Shown piece by piece: positions 36,354 to 45,975 of a DNA stretch of 64,000 nucleotides. Within the stretch, counting starts at the first letter, position 1; every line of letters begins with the position of its first letter. The position numbers were made by a program, and so were the translations under genes. Below the pieces are notes generated by a model. The model saw nothing but the letters and a program-made list of their open reading frames with translations. It was not told the origin of the DNA and did no database searches. Origin of the DNA: Brevibacterium sp. CS2 (lineage in GTDB: Bacteria > Actinomycetota > Actinomycetes > Actinomycetales > Brevibacteriaceae); contig NZ_CP040020.1 of the NCBI RefSeq assembly GCF_005280295.1, forward strand, positions 806,001-870,000, given 5' to 3'.

Positions 36354-39118
36354 CGGAGCTGGAACCGTTCAACGCCATCATGAGCAAGCGGTCCGCGCAG
36401 ATCAGACGCAACCTGGACCGCATGGTCGCCGAGTGGGAGGCGGAGCATCCCGGCGAGACACCCGGCCCAGCGCTCACGTCGAGGATGCAGGATGCCGCGT
36501 GGGCGTTCCAGCGCCCCGGGAAGAAGCCCGCCGACCTCAAGAATGAGCAGTGGTGGCGGCAAGAACTCATCGAGGCCGGATACGACCCCAGCAAGCTCAA
36601 CCGTCGTGCCGTGCAACCTGCGGTGTCGGTGGACGACCTGGAGGTGCAGGAGGTCGCCAGCCGGGCGCTGGACCGTTGCGCCGCTGCCGCATCCACCTGG
36701 ACACCCCACACCGTGGCCGAGCACGTCACCAGGATCACCACCGAGGCGGGCGTGCAGGCAACCCCCGTGGAGTTGCGGGAGTTCATCGACCTGGCCACCG
36801 GTCTCGCCGTCTCCGATTGCTTCTCCGTGCTCCCGCCGGAGATGGCGCAACCCGAACACGTGGCGCACCTGACCAGCCTCAGCGTCGTTGCTGCCGAGAC
36901 CGCGCTGCGCGACCGCCTCGCCGGGTCGACGCCGGAGCGGGAGCCGGAACACCCTGACCTGACCCGCGCAGCGCACGTTGCCGAACTCGACGCTGGGCAG
37001 ACCGTTGCGGCAGCGACGGTTGCCTCGACCGATCCGCTCGTGATCGTGGAAGGAGCCGCGGGCAGCGGAAAGACCACGATGCTCCGCACGGCTATCGAGG
37101 CCGCCGCCGAGCACGGCAGTGCGTCGCGAGTCGTTGCGCCGACGCTGCGGGCGGCGCAGGTCGCGCACGACGAACTCGGAGTCCCCGCAACGAGCGTTGC
37201 GGCGCTCGTGCACGCGCACGGATGGCGGTGGAACAACGACGGCGTATGGACACGCCTCAAGCCCGGCGACACCGACCCCGCAACCGGCAGCACCTACACC
37301 GGCCCGCCCAGCGATGCGGCTCTCTCGCCCGGTGAGCGGGTGATCGTGGACGAAGCGGGCATGCTCGACCAAGACACCGCCCACGCCCTCCTCACCATCA
37401 CCCAAGAGGCAGGCGCGACCGTCGCGCTCGTCGGCGACCGCGCACAACTGCCCGCAGTCGGCAGAGGTGGGGTGCTCGACATGGCCGCACAGATCAGGGG
37501 CCGCACCTACGACATGACCGAACTCCACAGGTTCACTGATGCCGACTACGCAGCACTCACACTCGCCATGCGCGACCGGGAGAACCCCGGCGAGGTGTTC
37601 GACCGACTCGCCTCAACGAACCTCATCATCCTGCACGCCGACGAGGATGCAGCCCGTGAGCACATCACCGCCCATGCTCGCGGCAGGGAGGCGATCACCG
37701 TCGCCACCAACGACGAAGCCGCCGCGTTGAATGAGCGCATCCGCGCAGTGCGCGTCGAGCGCGGTGAGGTCGATGACGCGGTGACGGCGACCGGCGGCGA
37801 CGGGCTGAGCATTGGTGCTGGTGACCTCATCCAGACCCGCAGGAACGACACTGGGCTGGGCGTGGCGAACCGGCAGCAATGGATCGTGCAGCACATCACT
37901 GAGGACGGCACCGTCTATGCGCGAGAAACCGCCAGCGGACGCAAGAATCCGCGCACCGCCACCATGCCTGCCGAGTATGTGGCTGAGCACACGCACCTGT
38001 CCTATGCCGCGACCGCCTACGGCGTCCAAGGCGCAACCGTAGGCGCGTCGCACACGATGCTCAGCGAGGCGACGAGCGCAGCGGGTGTCTACGTCGGCAT
38101 GACCCGGGGCCGCGAACACAACCGCCTGCACCTCATCGCCGAAAACCTGACTGACGCCAGAGCGCAATTCGTCGCAGCGATGGAACGCGACCCCGCAGAC
38201 CGGGGCCTCGACCACGCCAGCCAGCAGGCGATAGACGCCGTGCAGGGTCTCGTCGCCGACGGCCCTGTCAGGCTGGTCACCGACGAACTCGCACGCCTCA
38301 CCACCGAGGCCGAACGCGCGGAACGAGCGGCCAAGCGGTGGGAGCAGGCCGCCGCCAGGCTCGATGCCCAACGTGCAGCACATCGCACCGAGGACGACGA
38401 GCAGGCCGACATGCTTCGAAGGGCCGAGACAGAGGCCGAACAGATACGCGCCGAAGTCACCACGCCGCTCACCGTGCAAGCCGAGCACGACGGCGCCGCC
38501 TACCTCGACGCGATCAAGGACGAGGCCACCGCGAGTGCTCGCCTCTCCATGGTTGGGCGGTTCGGGTTCGGCAGGCGCAAGGCCCGCGCCGAGCATCGGA
38601 CCGCGACCGAAGACACCCGGAACGTCCGTTCGCGGGTGCGTGCGGTCTGGGGCGGTGAACCGCCGAGCACCCCCGACGCACTTCCCGCATGGGCGGCTCA
38701 GGCGGCAGCACGACACGCCCAGAGTGATCCTCGTGTGAGCGACGCTGATCACGCCGTTCAGGCGGCACGCGCCGACCAGAATGCGACCAGGCAGCGACAC
38801 CAGCACGAGCGCATGGCGTTGCTTGTCAGCGAGTACGGGGCAGAGCACGCCCGCGCAAACCATCTCGGCATGCGCACGATCAATCCACACCGCACCGCCC
38901 GCGATGCCCGTGCGCGAGCCGCCCTCATCCGGGCCGAGGCCGACGAACTGCGCAGCCTGACCGCGGTGGACGCCGCCCAACTGATCGAGGCCAAGCGCGC
39001 CGAGCAGGAGCAGACGAAGCGGCAAGCGGCATGGCGGGAACGGCAGCTCAACGACCCGTTCGAGCGCGACCCACGACGCGACCGTCCCGGCCCGGAGGGA
39101 CCGGCACACGGTCTCTGA

Positions 39119-39319
39119 TCAGGCAAGCGTCCAGTGGCCTACCTCGCGGTACTCCGAGTCGTACACCGTCTCAGCGGCGGGCTGACCGAGGTCATAGTGC
39201 TTCATGTTGCCCGCCCAGTACCGCAGCACTCGCGACAGCTCCTCTCCGGGGTCGCCTGCGACGGCGGCCAGGTCGATTTCAAGATGGAACCGAGTCGCTG
39301 TCTTCTCCGTGTTTCCCAT
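39119..39319 (-). CDS. Small conserved hypothetical protein beside the relaxase
   Basis: The 66-residue protein has an ordered text: FHLEIDLAAVAGDPGEELSRVLRYWAG, then YDSEYREVGHWTL. It converges with the relaxase gene, their ends abutting. Proteins of this shape accompany TraA genes in related elements. The role is unknown. Confidence 0.6.
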   Translation of the reverse strand: MGNTEKTATRFHLEIDLAAVAGDPGEELSRVLRYWAGNMKHYDLGQPAAETVYDSEYREVGHWTLA

Positions 39320-39425
39320 ACTTCAACCGTATCCTTGAACTGCCAGTTGGCACTTTGGGGCGGACCACCACCTGTTCCCAGCGCGAGCCACCCGAAAACC
39401 CTCAAACCGCACTCGAACGTAGAGG

Positions 39426-40151
39426 ATGATGAAGACCGCCGATCTTGCCGCCAGCGCGGGAGTGTCGCCCCAGCACGTGCGCAATCTTGAAGCCGCAGGA
39501 GTCCTCCCCGCCGCCGCGCGCACCGCCACCGGATACCGCCTCTACACCGACGAACACCTCAGCGCCTTGCACTGCTACCAGGCCCTCGCCCGAGGCCACG
39601 GTGCACCCATAGCCCGCGCCATCATGACCGCCATCTATCGGGACGACACCGCCGAAGCCTTCGCGCTCATCGACGCCTCTCACCACACGCTCCATGAACA
39701 GCGCCAGGCGCTCGCCCAGACAACGCAGATCCTCAACGCCATCAGCAACGCCGTAGACGAGCGATTGCACGCCAGCGTGCCGATGTCCATCCGGGAACTC
39801 GCCCACCTGCTCGGCGTGCGCACCTCCGCCCTCCGCGTCTGGGAGAACGCGGGCCTCCTCACGCCGGAACGTCTACCTGGCGTGCAGCATCGCTCCTACG
39901 ATGCCGACGACGTGCGAGACGCCCGAGTGATCCGACTCCTCCGGCAAGGGCATTACCGATTCACCCGCATCAAGCCCGTCATCGAAGAACTCCGCAACGC
40001 CCGAACCGGCACAGCCCTCCGCTCCGTCCTCGAAGAACGACACACTGCGTTCACCGCGCGAGCACGAGCCATGCTCCACGCCGCAGCACTCCTCGACCAA
40101 CACCTCACCGCCTACGCCGCCCGCCCGCGGCCGATCGCAGCGTACGCGTAG
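39426..40151 (+). CDS. Double-HTH MerR-type regulator
   Basis: The 241-residue protein has two MerR-like winged-helix units in one chain. The first (residues 2-45) reads MKTADLAASAGVSPQHVRNLEAAGVL ... GYRLYT. The second (about 120-175) reads SIRELAHLLGVRTSALRVWENAGLL ... HRSYDADDVRDARVIRLL. Helices between and after could dimerise. Two DNA-binding units in one chain are unusual for MerR. The stop codon lies within the att-like repeat at 40146, so the gene marks the end of one unit of the integrative element. Confidence 0.8.
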   Translation: MMKTADLAASAGVSPQHVRNLEAAGVLPAAARTATGYRLYTDEHLSALHCYQALARGHGAPIARAIMTAIYRDDTAEAFALIDASHHTLHEQRQALAQTTQILNAISNAVDERLHASVPMSIRELAHLLGVRTSALRVWENAGLLTPERLPGVQHRSYDADDVRDARVIRLLRQGHYRFTRIKPVIEELRNARTGTALRSVLEERHTAFTARARAMLHAAALLDQHLTAYAARPRPIAAYA

Positions 40152-40177
40152 TGGTGTCAGGTACAGCATGCGACATT
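40146..40177. other. Second att-like half-site inside the element
   Basis: GTAGTGGTGTCA (40149-40160) is identical to the sequence preceding the right-end core at 44130-44141. The next bases are similar, and a TT falls at the same distance (40176-40177) as the core TT at 44157-44158. Beyond the TT the sequence differs. It resembles the right arm of a related attachment site left inside the element. Confidence 0.6.
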
Positions 40178-40480
40178 CACTGCAATCCCCTGCATCTTCA
40201 CTCCTCATTGGGGCCCGCAACCTGCGGGGTGGAGGTTTCGCCGCGTGATCAGACGAAACCTCGTCTGGCCTACTGGCGCTGGGCTGCGCGATACTTGTAC
40301 CCGGCGAGCAACACCAGAGAGCTTTGCCAGAAGAGCACAAGGGAGTCGAGATGGCATTGGTCCGGACCGCTACAAGGTACATGGTCCGCGCCTTGCCGGG
40401 CTATTGTTTAGATTCGTTCTACGGCACCTTGGAATTACGTCGGTGAGCACGCTGAACGGCTACAGAGAGTTAGCGGCCTG
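40178..40480. other. Leader region before the SIR2 gene
   Basis: No gene is evident. It contains the hairpin CCCGCA-ACC-TGCGGG (about 40214-40228) and the inverted repeat GAGGTTTCG / CGAAACCTC (40232-40240 and 40254-40262). The stretch probably includes the promoter for the SIR2-domain gene and the boundary of its cassette. Confidence 0.5.
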
Positions 40481-43400
40481 ATGTGGATTACTGGAGATGT
40501 CGAGCTACCTGACGAGATCCTCGACGCCCACGAGCGTGGCGAGCTGGTGTTCTTCGTCGGCGCAGGGGCTTCGCTGGGCAAACCGTCGAACCTTCCACTC
40601 TTTGAGAGCCTCGCGAAGAAGCTTGCGCGACTGGCGTCGCACCCATTCTCGAGGCGCGGCGGGCTGGACTTTTTTGTTGGGCAGCTGGAGTCGCTCCCTC
40701 AGGGATTCAACGCCCATCAGCACGCCCACACGCTGATTTCCGATCCGAGGTCACGATTCAATCCGCTACATAGTGCGGTTGTGGACCTCGCGGGAATCGG
40801 AGGAGCGTTCCGCGTGGTCACCACTAACTACGACGATCACCTTGCCTCTGCTGCAAGAAGCGAATCGATCGCGGTACCGGACACCTGGTATGCCCCGGCG
40901 TTGCCTCTCGGACATGACTTTGCTGGGCTCGTGCACCTGCATGGTTCAGTACGGCGCCCGAAGGAGGAGCTGATCCTCACCGACCGTGACTTCGGCCATG
41001 CATACATCACCGATGCGTGGGCAGCACGGTTCCTCCTTCCCATGTTCGATCGATTCACCGTGGTGTTCGTCGGCTACAGCCATGACGACGTGATCATGCG
41101 GTACCTCGCGCTCGGGCTGCCCTCCAGCGGCAACGGCAAGGCCTCCAAGCGGTTCGCGTTTACGAGCGACCCGACGAACAGCAAGTGGGGATACCTGGGG
41201 ATACGGCCGATCGCATACCCGGTGGTGGGGCGCGATCATCACGCGCTCGTGGCGGCGCTTACCGCGTGGGCGGATCGAGCCAAGATGGGGCAGACCGATC
41301 ACCAGTCGCGTGTGCAGGAGATCGTTGGCGGCGGTACTGCAATGCCACTGCCCGACCGCGACTACCTCCATGGTCGTCTCCGGACGACAGACGGCGCCCG
41401 CGACTTCGGATTTGCGACGGGATCGCTGCCCGACGAGACCAAACTCGAATGGCTGACCTGGGTGGAGGATCTTCCTGAGTTCAAGGCCCTGTTCTCACCG
41501 GCGGACGTGTCTGACGCGACGGCGGTGCTAGGCAACTGGTTCGCACGGACTTTCATCGAGTCGACGACGCTGAACGGTGCAGCACTCCAGACCGTGCAAC
41601 GACTCGGGCAATCGATGACGGCTTCGCTCTACCGGACCGCCAGCTGGCTCGCTAACGACCTCAGCAAGCAAGACGCGTCTGCCGGAGAACGGTGGCAAAC
41701 ACTTCTGGCTACATCGATACACGGGCAGTCAGCTCCGCTAGGAACCAAGTTCCTCATGCCGTTCCTGCCCGATTCGACGGCACGCAGCACAGCCGTGCTG
41801 CGTGCCGCGCTGCGGCCGTTCCTCAAGCTGGAACGGCGTTGGTTCGTCAATGAGTCCACGGAACGCACGGTCCATCCCGATGCAAAGGTCGCCTGGAACT
41901 CGGAAGAGTACGCGCTGACCCAGCACATCATGCTTATTTTGCAGAAATCTGCCCCGGCAGATCGCTCCCTCGGTAGTGTCCTGGAAGATGCCATCGCGGC
42001 GGCGTACGACCTGCTCGCCGCGTATCACGGCGACCGAAGCTGGGACCCCCTCGCGCATCACCGATCTGCAATCGAACCACACGCCCAGGATGAATTCCGG
42101 GAGCCGCTCGACGCAGTCATAGACGGCCTTCGCGAATACGGGATCAAGGCGCTGCCCCTCTGGCCCGATCTGCCCGATCGATGGTGGAACCTCGACCGTG
42201 CGCTCATGCAGCGCCTGGCTCTGCATCTGGTAGCGAACGATCCGGAACGGAGTTCGGACGACAAGCTCTCGTGGCTCCTCGATCGCACTGGACTCTACGC
42301 AGGCGATCTGAAACATGAGACCTATCAGGTACTCGCCGCCGCGGTCGGTAGCGCGACGCCGCCGCTCAAGCAGCGGGTCTTGGACGCTGCCGACGCTGGA
42401 CCCGACTACCCCGAAGAGATTCCCGACCGCGACCGTCACTTCGCGTACGCGAAGTACAACTTGTTGGCATGGCTAACGCAAGCCGACCCTGACTGGGCGG
42501 AGGCGCAGGCCGCGTTCGACGCGATCCAAGCTGAGAACCCTGGTTTCGGGGTGCGAGAGCATCCTGACTTCGACAGCTGGATGACAAGCGGAACCTGGGG
42601 TGGGAAGCCGCCGATGGACATCGAGGAGTTCATCCAGGCGCTCGATCAGAACGTGAGCGCTGCACTCGATGACCTGCTGTCCCGTGACTATTCCGAACGC
42701 CACTTCGATCAGCCCGACTGGCGAGATGCGCTCGGGCTTGTGCAACAGGCCGTCGAGCAACGCCCGGACCTCGGCTTGCAGCTCTGGGACGCCGTCCTCC
42801 GCCGCGACGAGCTTAACGACAAGCAGGTCGACCTATGGCGCGCGATCGCCGAAGGCTGGGGGAAAGCCCAGCTGGGAGATTCGGGCCTCGGGGCCGTCCA
42901 GCGCCTCACCACACTGCTTACGGACAAGGACTCCGCCTATGCATTAGGGCGATTCCTACTTGAGCAGATTCGACAGCAGATCGACGCAGCTGAGTCGCCG
43001 GTGCTCGCGTCCATGCGCGAGCTGGCGCGAGCACTCTGGCGCGAGCAAGGCGCAGGATTCACACACCGAGAAGATTCGACCCCCCTGTCGTTCGCGCCGC
43101 TCTACCTAAACTCTTGGCCGGGCTTCGTGGCCCAGTACTGGAATAGCGAGGTCGATCGTCGCTGGCGACACTCACGTGAGGATTGGGCTGGACTCAGCGA
43201 CGAGGAGTCGGAGGCGCTCGTCGCGCTGCTGAACGGCAACGAGGATGCACTGGACGCTACGCAACCCGCGATTGCTGGACAGCTGTTCTTCTACTTTGCC
43301 GCGGACGCTGGTTTCGCGGCGGCGCATTTGCTTCCGCTCTTCAACGACCCGCAGCGACACGCCTTTGGCTGGTACCCGTTCCTGCACCATCCTCGGTGGA

Positions 43401-44050
43401 ACGACCGGCTCCTCGCAGCCGGGCTGTTCGACAGCATGGTCGCCGAGCTCAGCCGTATCGACGAATTGCCAGACCAACAACTGCATCACATCTTCCTGGG
43501 GTTCATAACCTCCGTGGTGTCATACGCGGGCATCACGAGTACCGACCGGAGGCGCCTGCTTGATCAGACAGTGCTCGCGTCAAACGGCTCACATGCCGCT
43601 GCCTTCGCTGAAGCGGTCGCCCGATTCCTCCGCGAAGATGGCGTCGACGGGGCCGAGGTCTGGCGCCGGTGGCTCGGCAAGCATCTGGAACGCCGACTCA
43701 GCGGGCAGCCGCGGGTCGCATCCCCCGAAGAGCTTGCACGCTGGGCGGACGTCGTTCCTGTCGTGGGTGAATTCGTCCCTGCCGCAGCGATCCTTTTCGG
43801 CGGGCACGGCATCGGTCTGGGTGAGCGATTCTTCAATCGAGAGTTGCCGGATGGAGTCCTCGCCGCCTATGGCCCTGAGCTCGTTGCCTTCTTCGCCGAG
43901 CGCGTTCGGAACACGACCGGCACTGACTACATGGTGAGGCACCGCGTGCATCAGCTGGTCAAGGCGATACGAGGCGCGGTCGGCGATTCGGTTGCACAAC
44001 CACTGGTAGAAGCGGCGGCAGGTAGCGGACTCCTCGATGCCGACGAGTGA
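40481..44050 (+). CDS. Large SIR2-domain protein, probable defence-associated sirtuin (DSR-like)
   Basis: The protein is 1189 residues. An N-terminal SIR2 domain (about 10-270) has the NAD-binding GAGAS (27-31), TNYDDH (115-120) with the conserved Asn, HLHG (152-155) with the catalytic-type His, and VGYSHDD (197-203). The remaining 900 residues are helical, Asp/Glu/Trp-rich and without transmembrane segments or Walker motifs, so it is not a STAND ATPase. Long SIR2 proteins of this type (DSR1, DSR2) deplete NAD+ when a phage product is sensed. Its lower GC and different codon use set it apart from the surrounding element. Confidence 0.8.
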   Translation: MWITGDVELPDEILDAHERGELVFFVGAGASLGKPSNLPLFESLAKKLARLASHPFSRRGGLDFFVGQLESLPQGFNAHQHAHTLISDPRSRFNPLHSAVVDLAGIGGAFRVVTTNYDDHLASAARSESIAVPDTWYAPALPLGHDFAGLVHLHGSVRRPKEELILTDRDFGHAYITDAWAARFLLPMFDRFTVVFVGYSHDDVIMRYLALGLPSSGNGKASKRFAFTSDPTNSKWGYLGIRPIAYPVVGRDHHALVAALTAWADRAKMGQTDHQSRVQEIVGGGTAMPLPDRDYLHGRLRTTDGARDFGFATGSLPDETKLEWLTWVEDLPEFKALFSPADVSDATAVLGNWFARTFIESTTLNGAALQTVQRLGQSMTASLYRTASWLANDLSKQDASAGERWQTLLATSIHGQSAPLGTKFLMPFLPDSTARSTAVLRAALRPFLKLERRWFVNESTERTVHPDAKVAWNSEEYALTQHIMLILQKSAPADRSLGSVLEDAIAAAYDLLAAYHGDRSWDPLAHHRSAIEPHAQDEFREPLDAVIDGLREYGIKALPLWPDLPDRWWNLDRALMQRLALHLVANDPERSSDDKLSWLLDRTGLYAGDLKHETYQVLAAAVGSATPPLKQRVLDAADAGPDYPEEIPDRDRHFAYAKYNLLAWLTQADPDWAEAQAAFDAIQAENPGFGVREHPDFDSWMTSGTWGGKPPMDIEEFIQALDQNVSAALDDLLSRDYSERHFDQPDWRDALGLVQQAVEQRPDLGLQLWDAVLRRDELNDKQVDLWRAIAEGWGKAQLGDSGLGAVQRLTTLLTDKDSAYALGRFLLEQIRQQIDAAESPVLASMRELARALWREQGAGFTHREDSTPLSFAPLYLNSWPGFVAQYWNSEVDRRWRHSREDWAGLSDEESEALVALLNGNEDALDATQPAIAGQLFFYFAADAGFAAAHLLPLFNDPQRHAFGWYPFLHHPRWNDRLLAAGLFDSMVAELSRIDELPDQQLHHIFLGFITSVVSYAGITSTDRRRLLDQTVLASNGSHAAAFAEAVARFLREDGVDGAEVWRRWLGKHLERRLSGQPRVASPEELARWADVVPVVGEFVPAAAILFGGHGIGLGERFFNRELPDGVLAAYGPELVAFFAERVRNTTGTDYMVRHRVHQLVKAIRGAVGDSVAQPLVEAAAGSGLLDADE

Positions 44051-44127
44051 GCATGACCTCAAGTAGGAGACCTTGGGGTTGATGCACGTACTGCCATCAT
44101 CCTGCTCCGCCCTACCGGTAGGCAGGA

Positions 44128-44175
44128 CGTAGTGGTGTCAAACTCAACATGTGGTATTCCCCGCACCGGCGGGCC
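44128..44175. other. Attachment site attR of the 19.1-kb integrative element
   Basis: Core TT at 44157-44158. To its left lies the element arm GTCAAAC (44137-44143), 13 bases from the core; to its right lies relaxase DNA. Read with the left end, the reconstructed attP is GTCAAAC-N13-AA-N13-GTTTGAC on the minus strand, a symmetric site. Confidence 0.8.
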
Positions 44176-45841
44176 CGACGAGCACGTCCACGATCCGGCC
44201 CGACACGGCGATCTGTTGAAGGGCGTCGGCCTGATCGGGGCCGAGCCGGCGGCCCTCCGCGTCGGGCCTGCTGGTGATGTTCTCGACGGTGGCCAGTTCC
44301 ACGGTCGGCCCGGTCGTCGCGTGGGAGCGGTCGAGGAGGCGGTCTTCCGCGGCCAGCAGTTCCTCGGTCGAGTACAGGATGGCACTGGGGTGGCGGAAGC
44401 GGCTCGACCCGTCGGGGCGGCGGAACACGACCGGGCTCGATGCCAGCTCCGGCGGCGTCAACCGCAGCGACGCCTGCTCGGCCGCGTCGGTCACCATCCC
44501 GGTGATCGCCTCCCGATCTTCCGCCGATGCGAACCGCACGCCCATGAGCTGCCGGCTCGCCTCGGAGTGGAGGTTCCAGCGTCGCCACGTCGACCGTTTC
44601 TTACCCACCGCGGCGACGACGGACTGGCCGAGGTCGGTGATGGTGTCCAGGGGCACGTCGTCGGCCCGCAACAGTGCTGCCTGCTCCCCGGTAGCGGTGG
44701 TGAGGGTGCGCGCCCAAGAGGTCGCGTCCTCGCCCAAGACCTCGCCGGCGCGGTGACGCCAATTGGCGGTGAGGGCAGCGAGCGACTGCACCTGCTTCTC
44801 CGGTCGGGTGGCGAGCGTCGCCTGGGCGCGGAGCTTCAGGATCGTCTTCGCCGATGGCTCACGGCCGCGCTTGGCCCGGTAGGCGTCGATCAGGCGGGTC
44901 TTCTCCTCCTCGATCTGCCGAGACCGCGACGAAAACTCCGAGACTAGCTCGTCCGGTACCGGGGCGAGCTCCCATGCGGGGTTTCGATCCCGGCCCCGCT
45001 CCCTGGCCTCCCACTCGATCCCGAACATGCCCGTGATCCGGTCAGCGAGGGTCGAGTTGTACAGCTCGGAGAGGGCGACGATCGAGGCGTGCACCGGGCG
45101 GCCGGCGAGGGTCCGCCATTTCTGGTCTTGCACCGTGGGCACTTTGTTGCTGACCACGACGTGGGTGTGCAATTGCGGATCACCGCTGCGCGAGTCGTAG
45201 TGGTCGAACGCGGTGGCGAGGACGCCGGCGACATCGACGTGCGCGACCGCTCCGTCCGGTCCGGCGGCGCCGACGCGGGTGGTCGCGACCTCGCGTTCGA
45301 GGAATGCAAGCACCTCCGCGACCGCCTGATGATGCGCGTCCGCGATCAAGGATTGCGTACCGCCGTCCGCAACACCCCACCACGCCGACAGCGACTTCGG
45401 CACCGAGAACGTCAAGTCATACCCGGCGACCGCGCGGCGGGTGCCGCGCTCGGCCTCCTCCGCCTCGATCGCCGCGACGTGCTCCGCACGCGACACCGGC
45501 CCCAGCTCCGAGTCAAGGTCGGCGACCCGCTGGTCGACGCGGTCCTGCACGCTCGCGTACTGCCGATACGCCTCACCCAAAGGGTCACCCGTGATCGGGT
45601 CGCGACCCATCCCGACGAGAAGCTGGAGCTGCGCCTCGGACACCTGCCCGCCCTCGGCGAGCTCACCGCCGCCGAGGTACGGCAGGCTCGACCCCATCCA
45701 AAACCCGGGAGGAGTTCCCTCCTCCGTGTAATACCTCGTGAGGGGCGTCGAGAGATCCCGGTCACCATCCCCGGCGGCGACCGTGCGCAGCAGATACGCA
45801 TAGCCGTCGCCCGCGCTCATCACCCGCATCGAAACTGTCAT
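44157..45841 (-). pseudogene. traA: 5' part of MobF/TraA relaxase, split by the integrative element
   Basis: The 561 intact codons start MTVSMRVMSAGDGYAYLLRT. They carry TRYYTEEG (catalytic tyrosines), YDLTFSVPKSLSAWWGVAD, and DPQLHTHVVVSNKV (histidine triad), then a linker and the front of the helicase up to VGPAGAG. As it stands the frame runs a few codons into the element, ending GNTTC at 44144, so the Walker A lysine is lost and helicase activity must be dead. Nickase activity could remain. The rest of the gene is at 23153-25036. Confidence 0.92.
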
Positions 45842-45975
45842 GCCGACAGGTGGACCAAGCAAACATCGAAACGTGCGGATGTCGCATCTTGGAGATCGAT
45901 TGACGACTATCTGCGCTTCCGAGTGCCAATAGAACGCAGCACGTGACAGTGGCCGCAGACAAAACGGAAGCAGCG

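Larger units (their letters stand above)
34210..39118 (+). pseudogene. traA: Second MobF relaxase-helicase gene, interrupted by an IS256-family element
   Basis: The 5' part (34210-34929, 240 codons) is a TrwC-like relaxase start: GSGVAARRYVEADRSRADEYY (tyrosines), FAEMTINAPKSLSVAAALHPE and HRHIHFQIGTRVWAGGKWRAL (the histidine triad). The 3' part (36362-39118) resumes in frame with EPFNAIMSKRSAQIRRN. It carries Walker A IVEGAAGSGKTT, Walker B IVDEAGMLDQ, GDRAQLPAVGRGG and YVGMTRGREHN. Removing the IS and one 8-base copy gives 1158 residues. A long helical, Ala/Glu/Arg-rich tail is present. GTG 34210 is preferred over ATG 34135. Confidence 0.92.
25035..44158. mobile_element. 19.1-kb integrative element inserted in the relaxase Walker A codon
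   Basis: The ends are defined by the split relaxase and by matching att arms. A large serine integrase lies 54 bases inside the left end. Contents from left to right: integrase, small hypothetical, a conserved accessory protein with a hairpin leader, an oxidoreductase/MFS/SDR/TetR/NTF2/LysR block with an IS5-family copy, a second MobF relaxase broken by an IS256-family copy, a small hypothetical, a double-MerR regulator and a SIR2-domain protein. It was probably mobilizable until its relaxase was interrupted. An internal att-like half-site at 40146 suggests a composite origin. Confidence 0.85.

Noticed and set aside
40481..44050. STAND/Avs-type NTPase for the SIR2 protein
   Set aside because: No Walker A or B motif was found between the SIR2 domain and the C-terminus.
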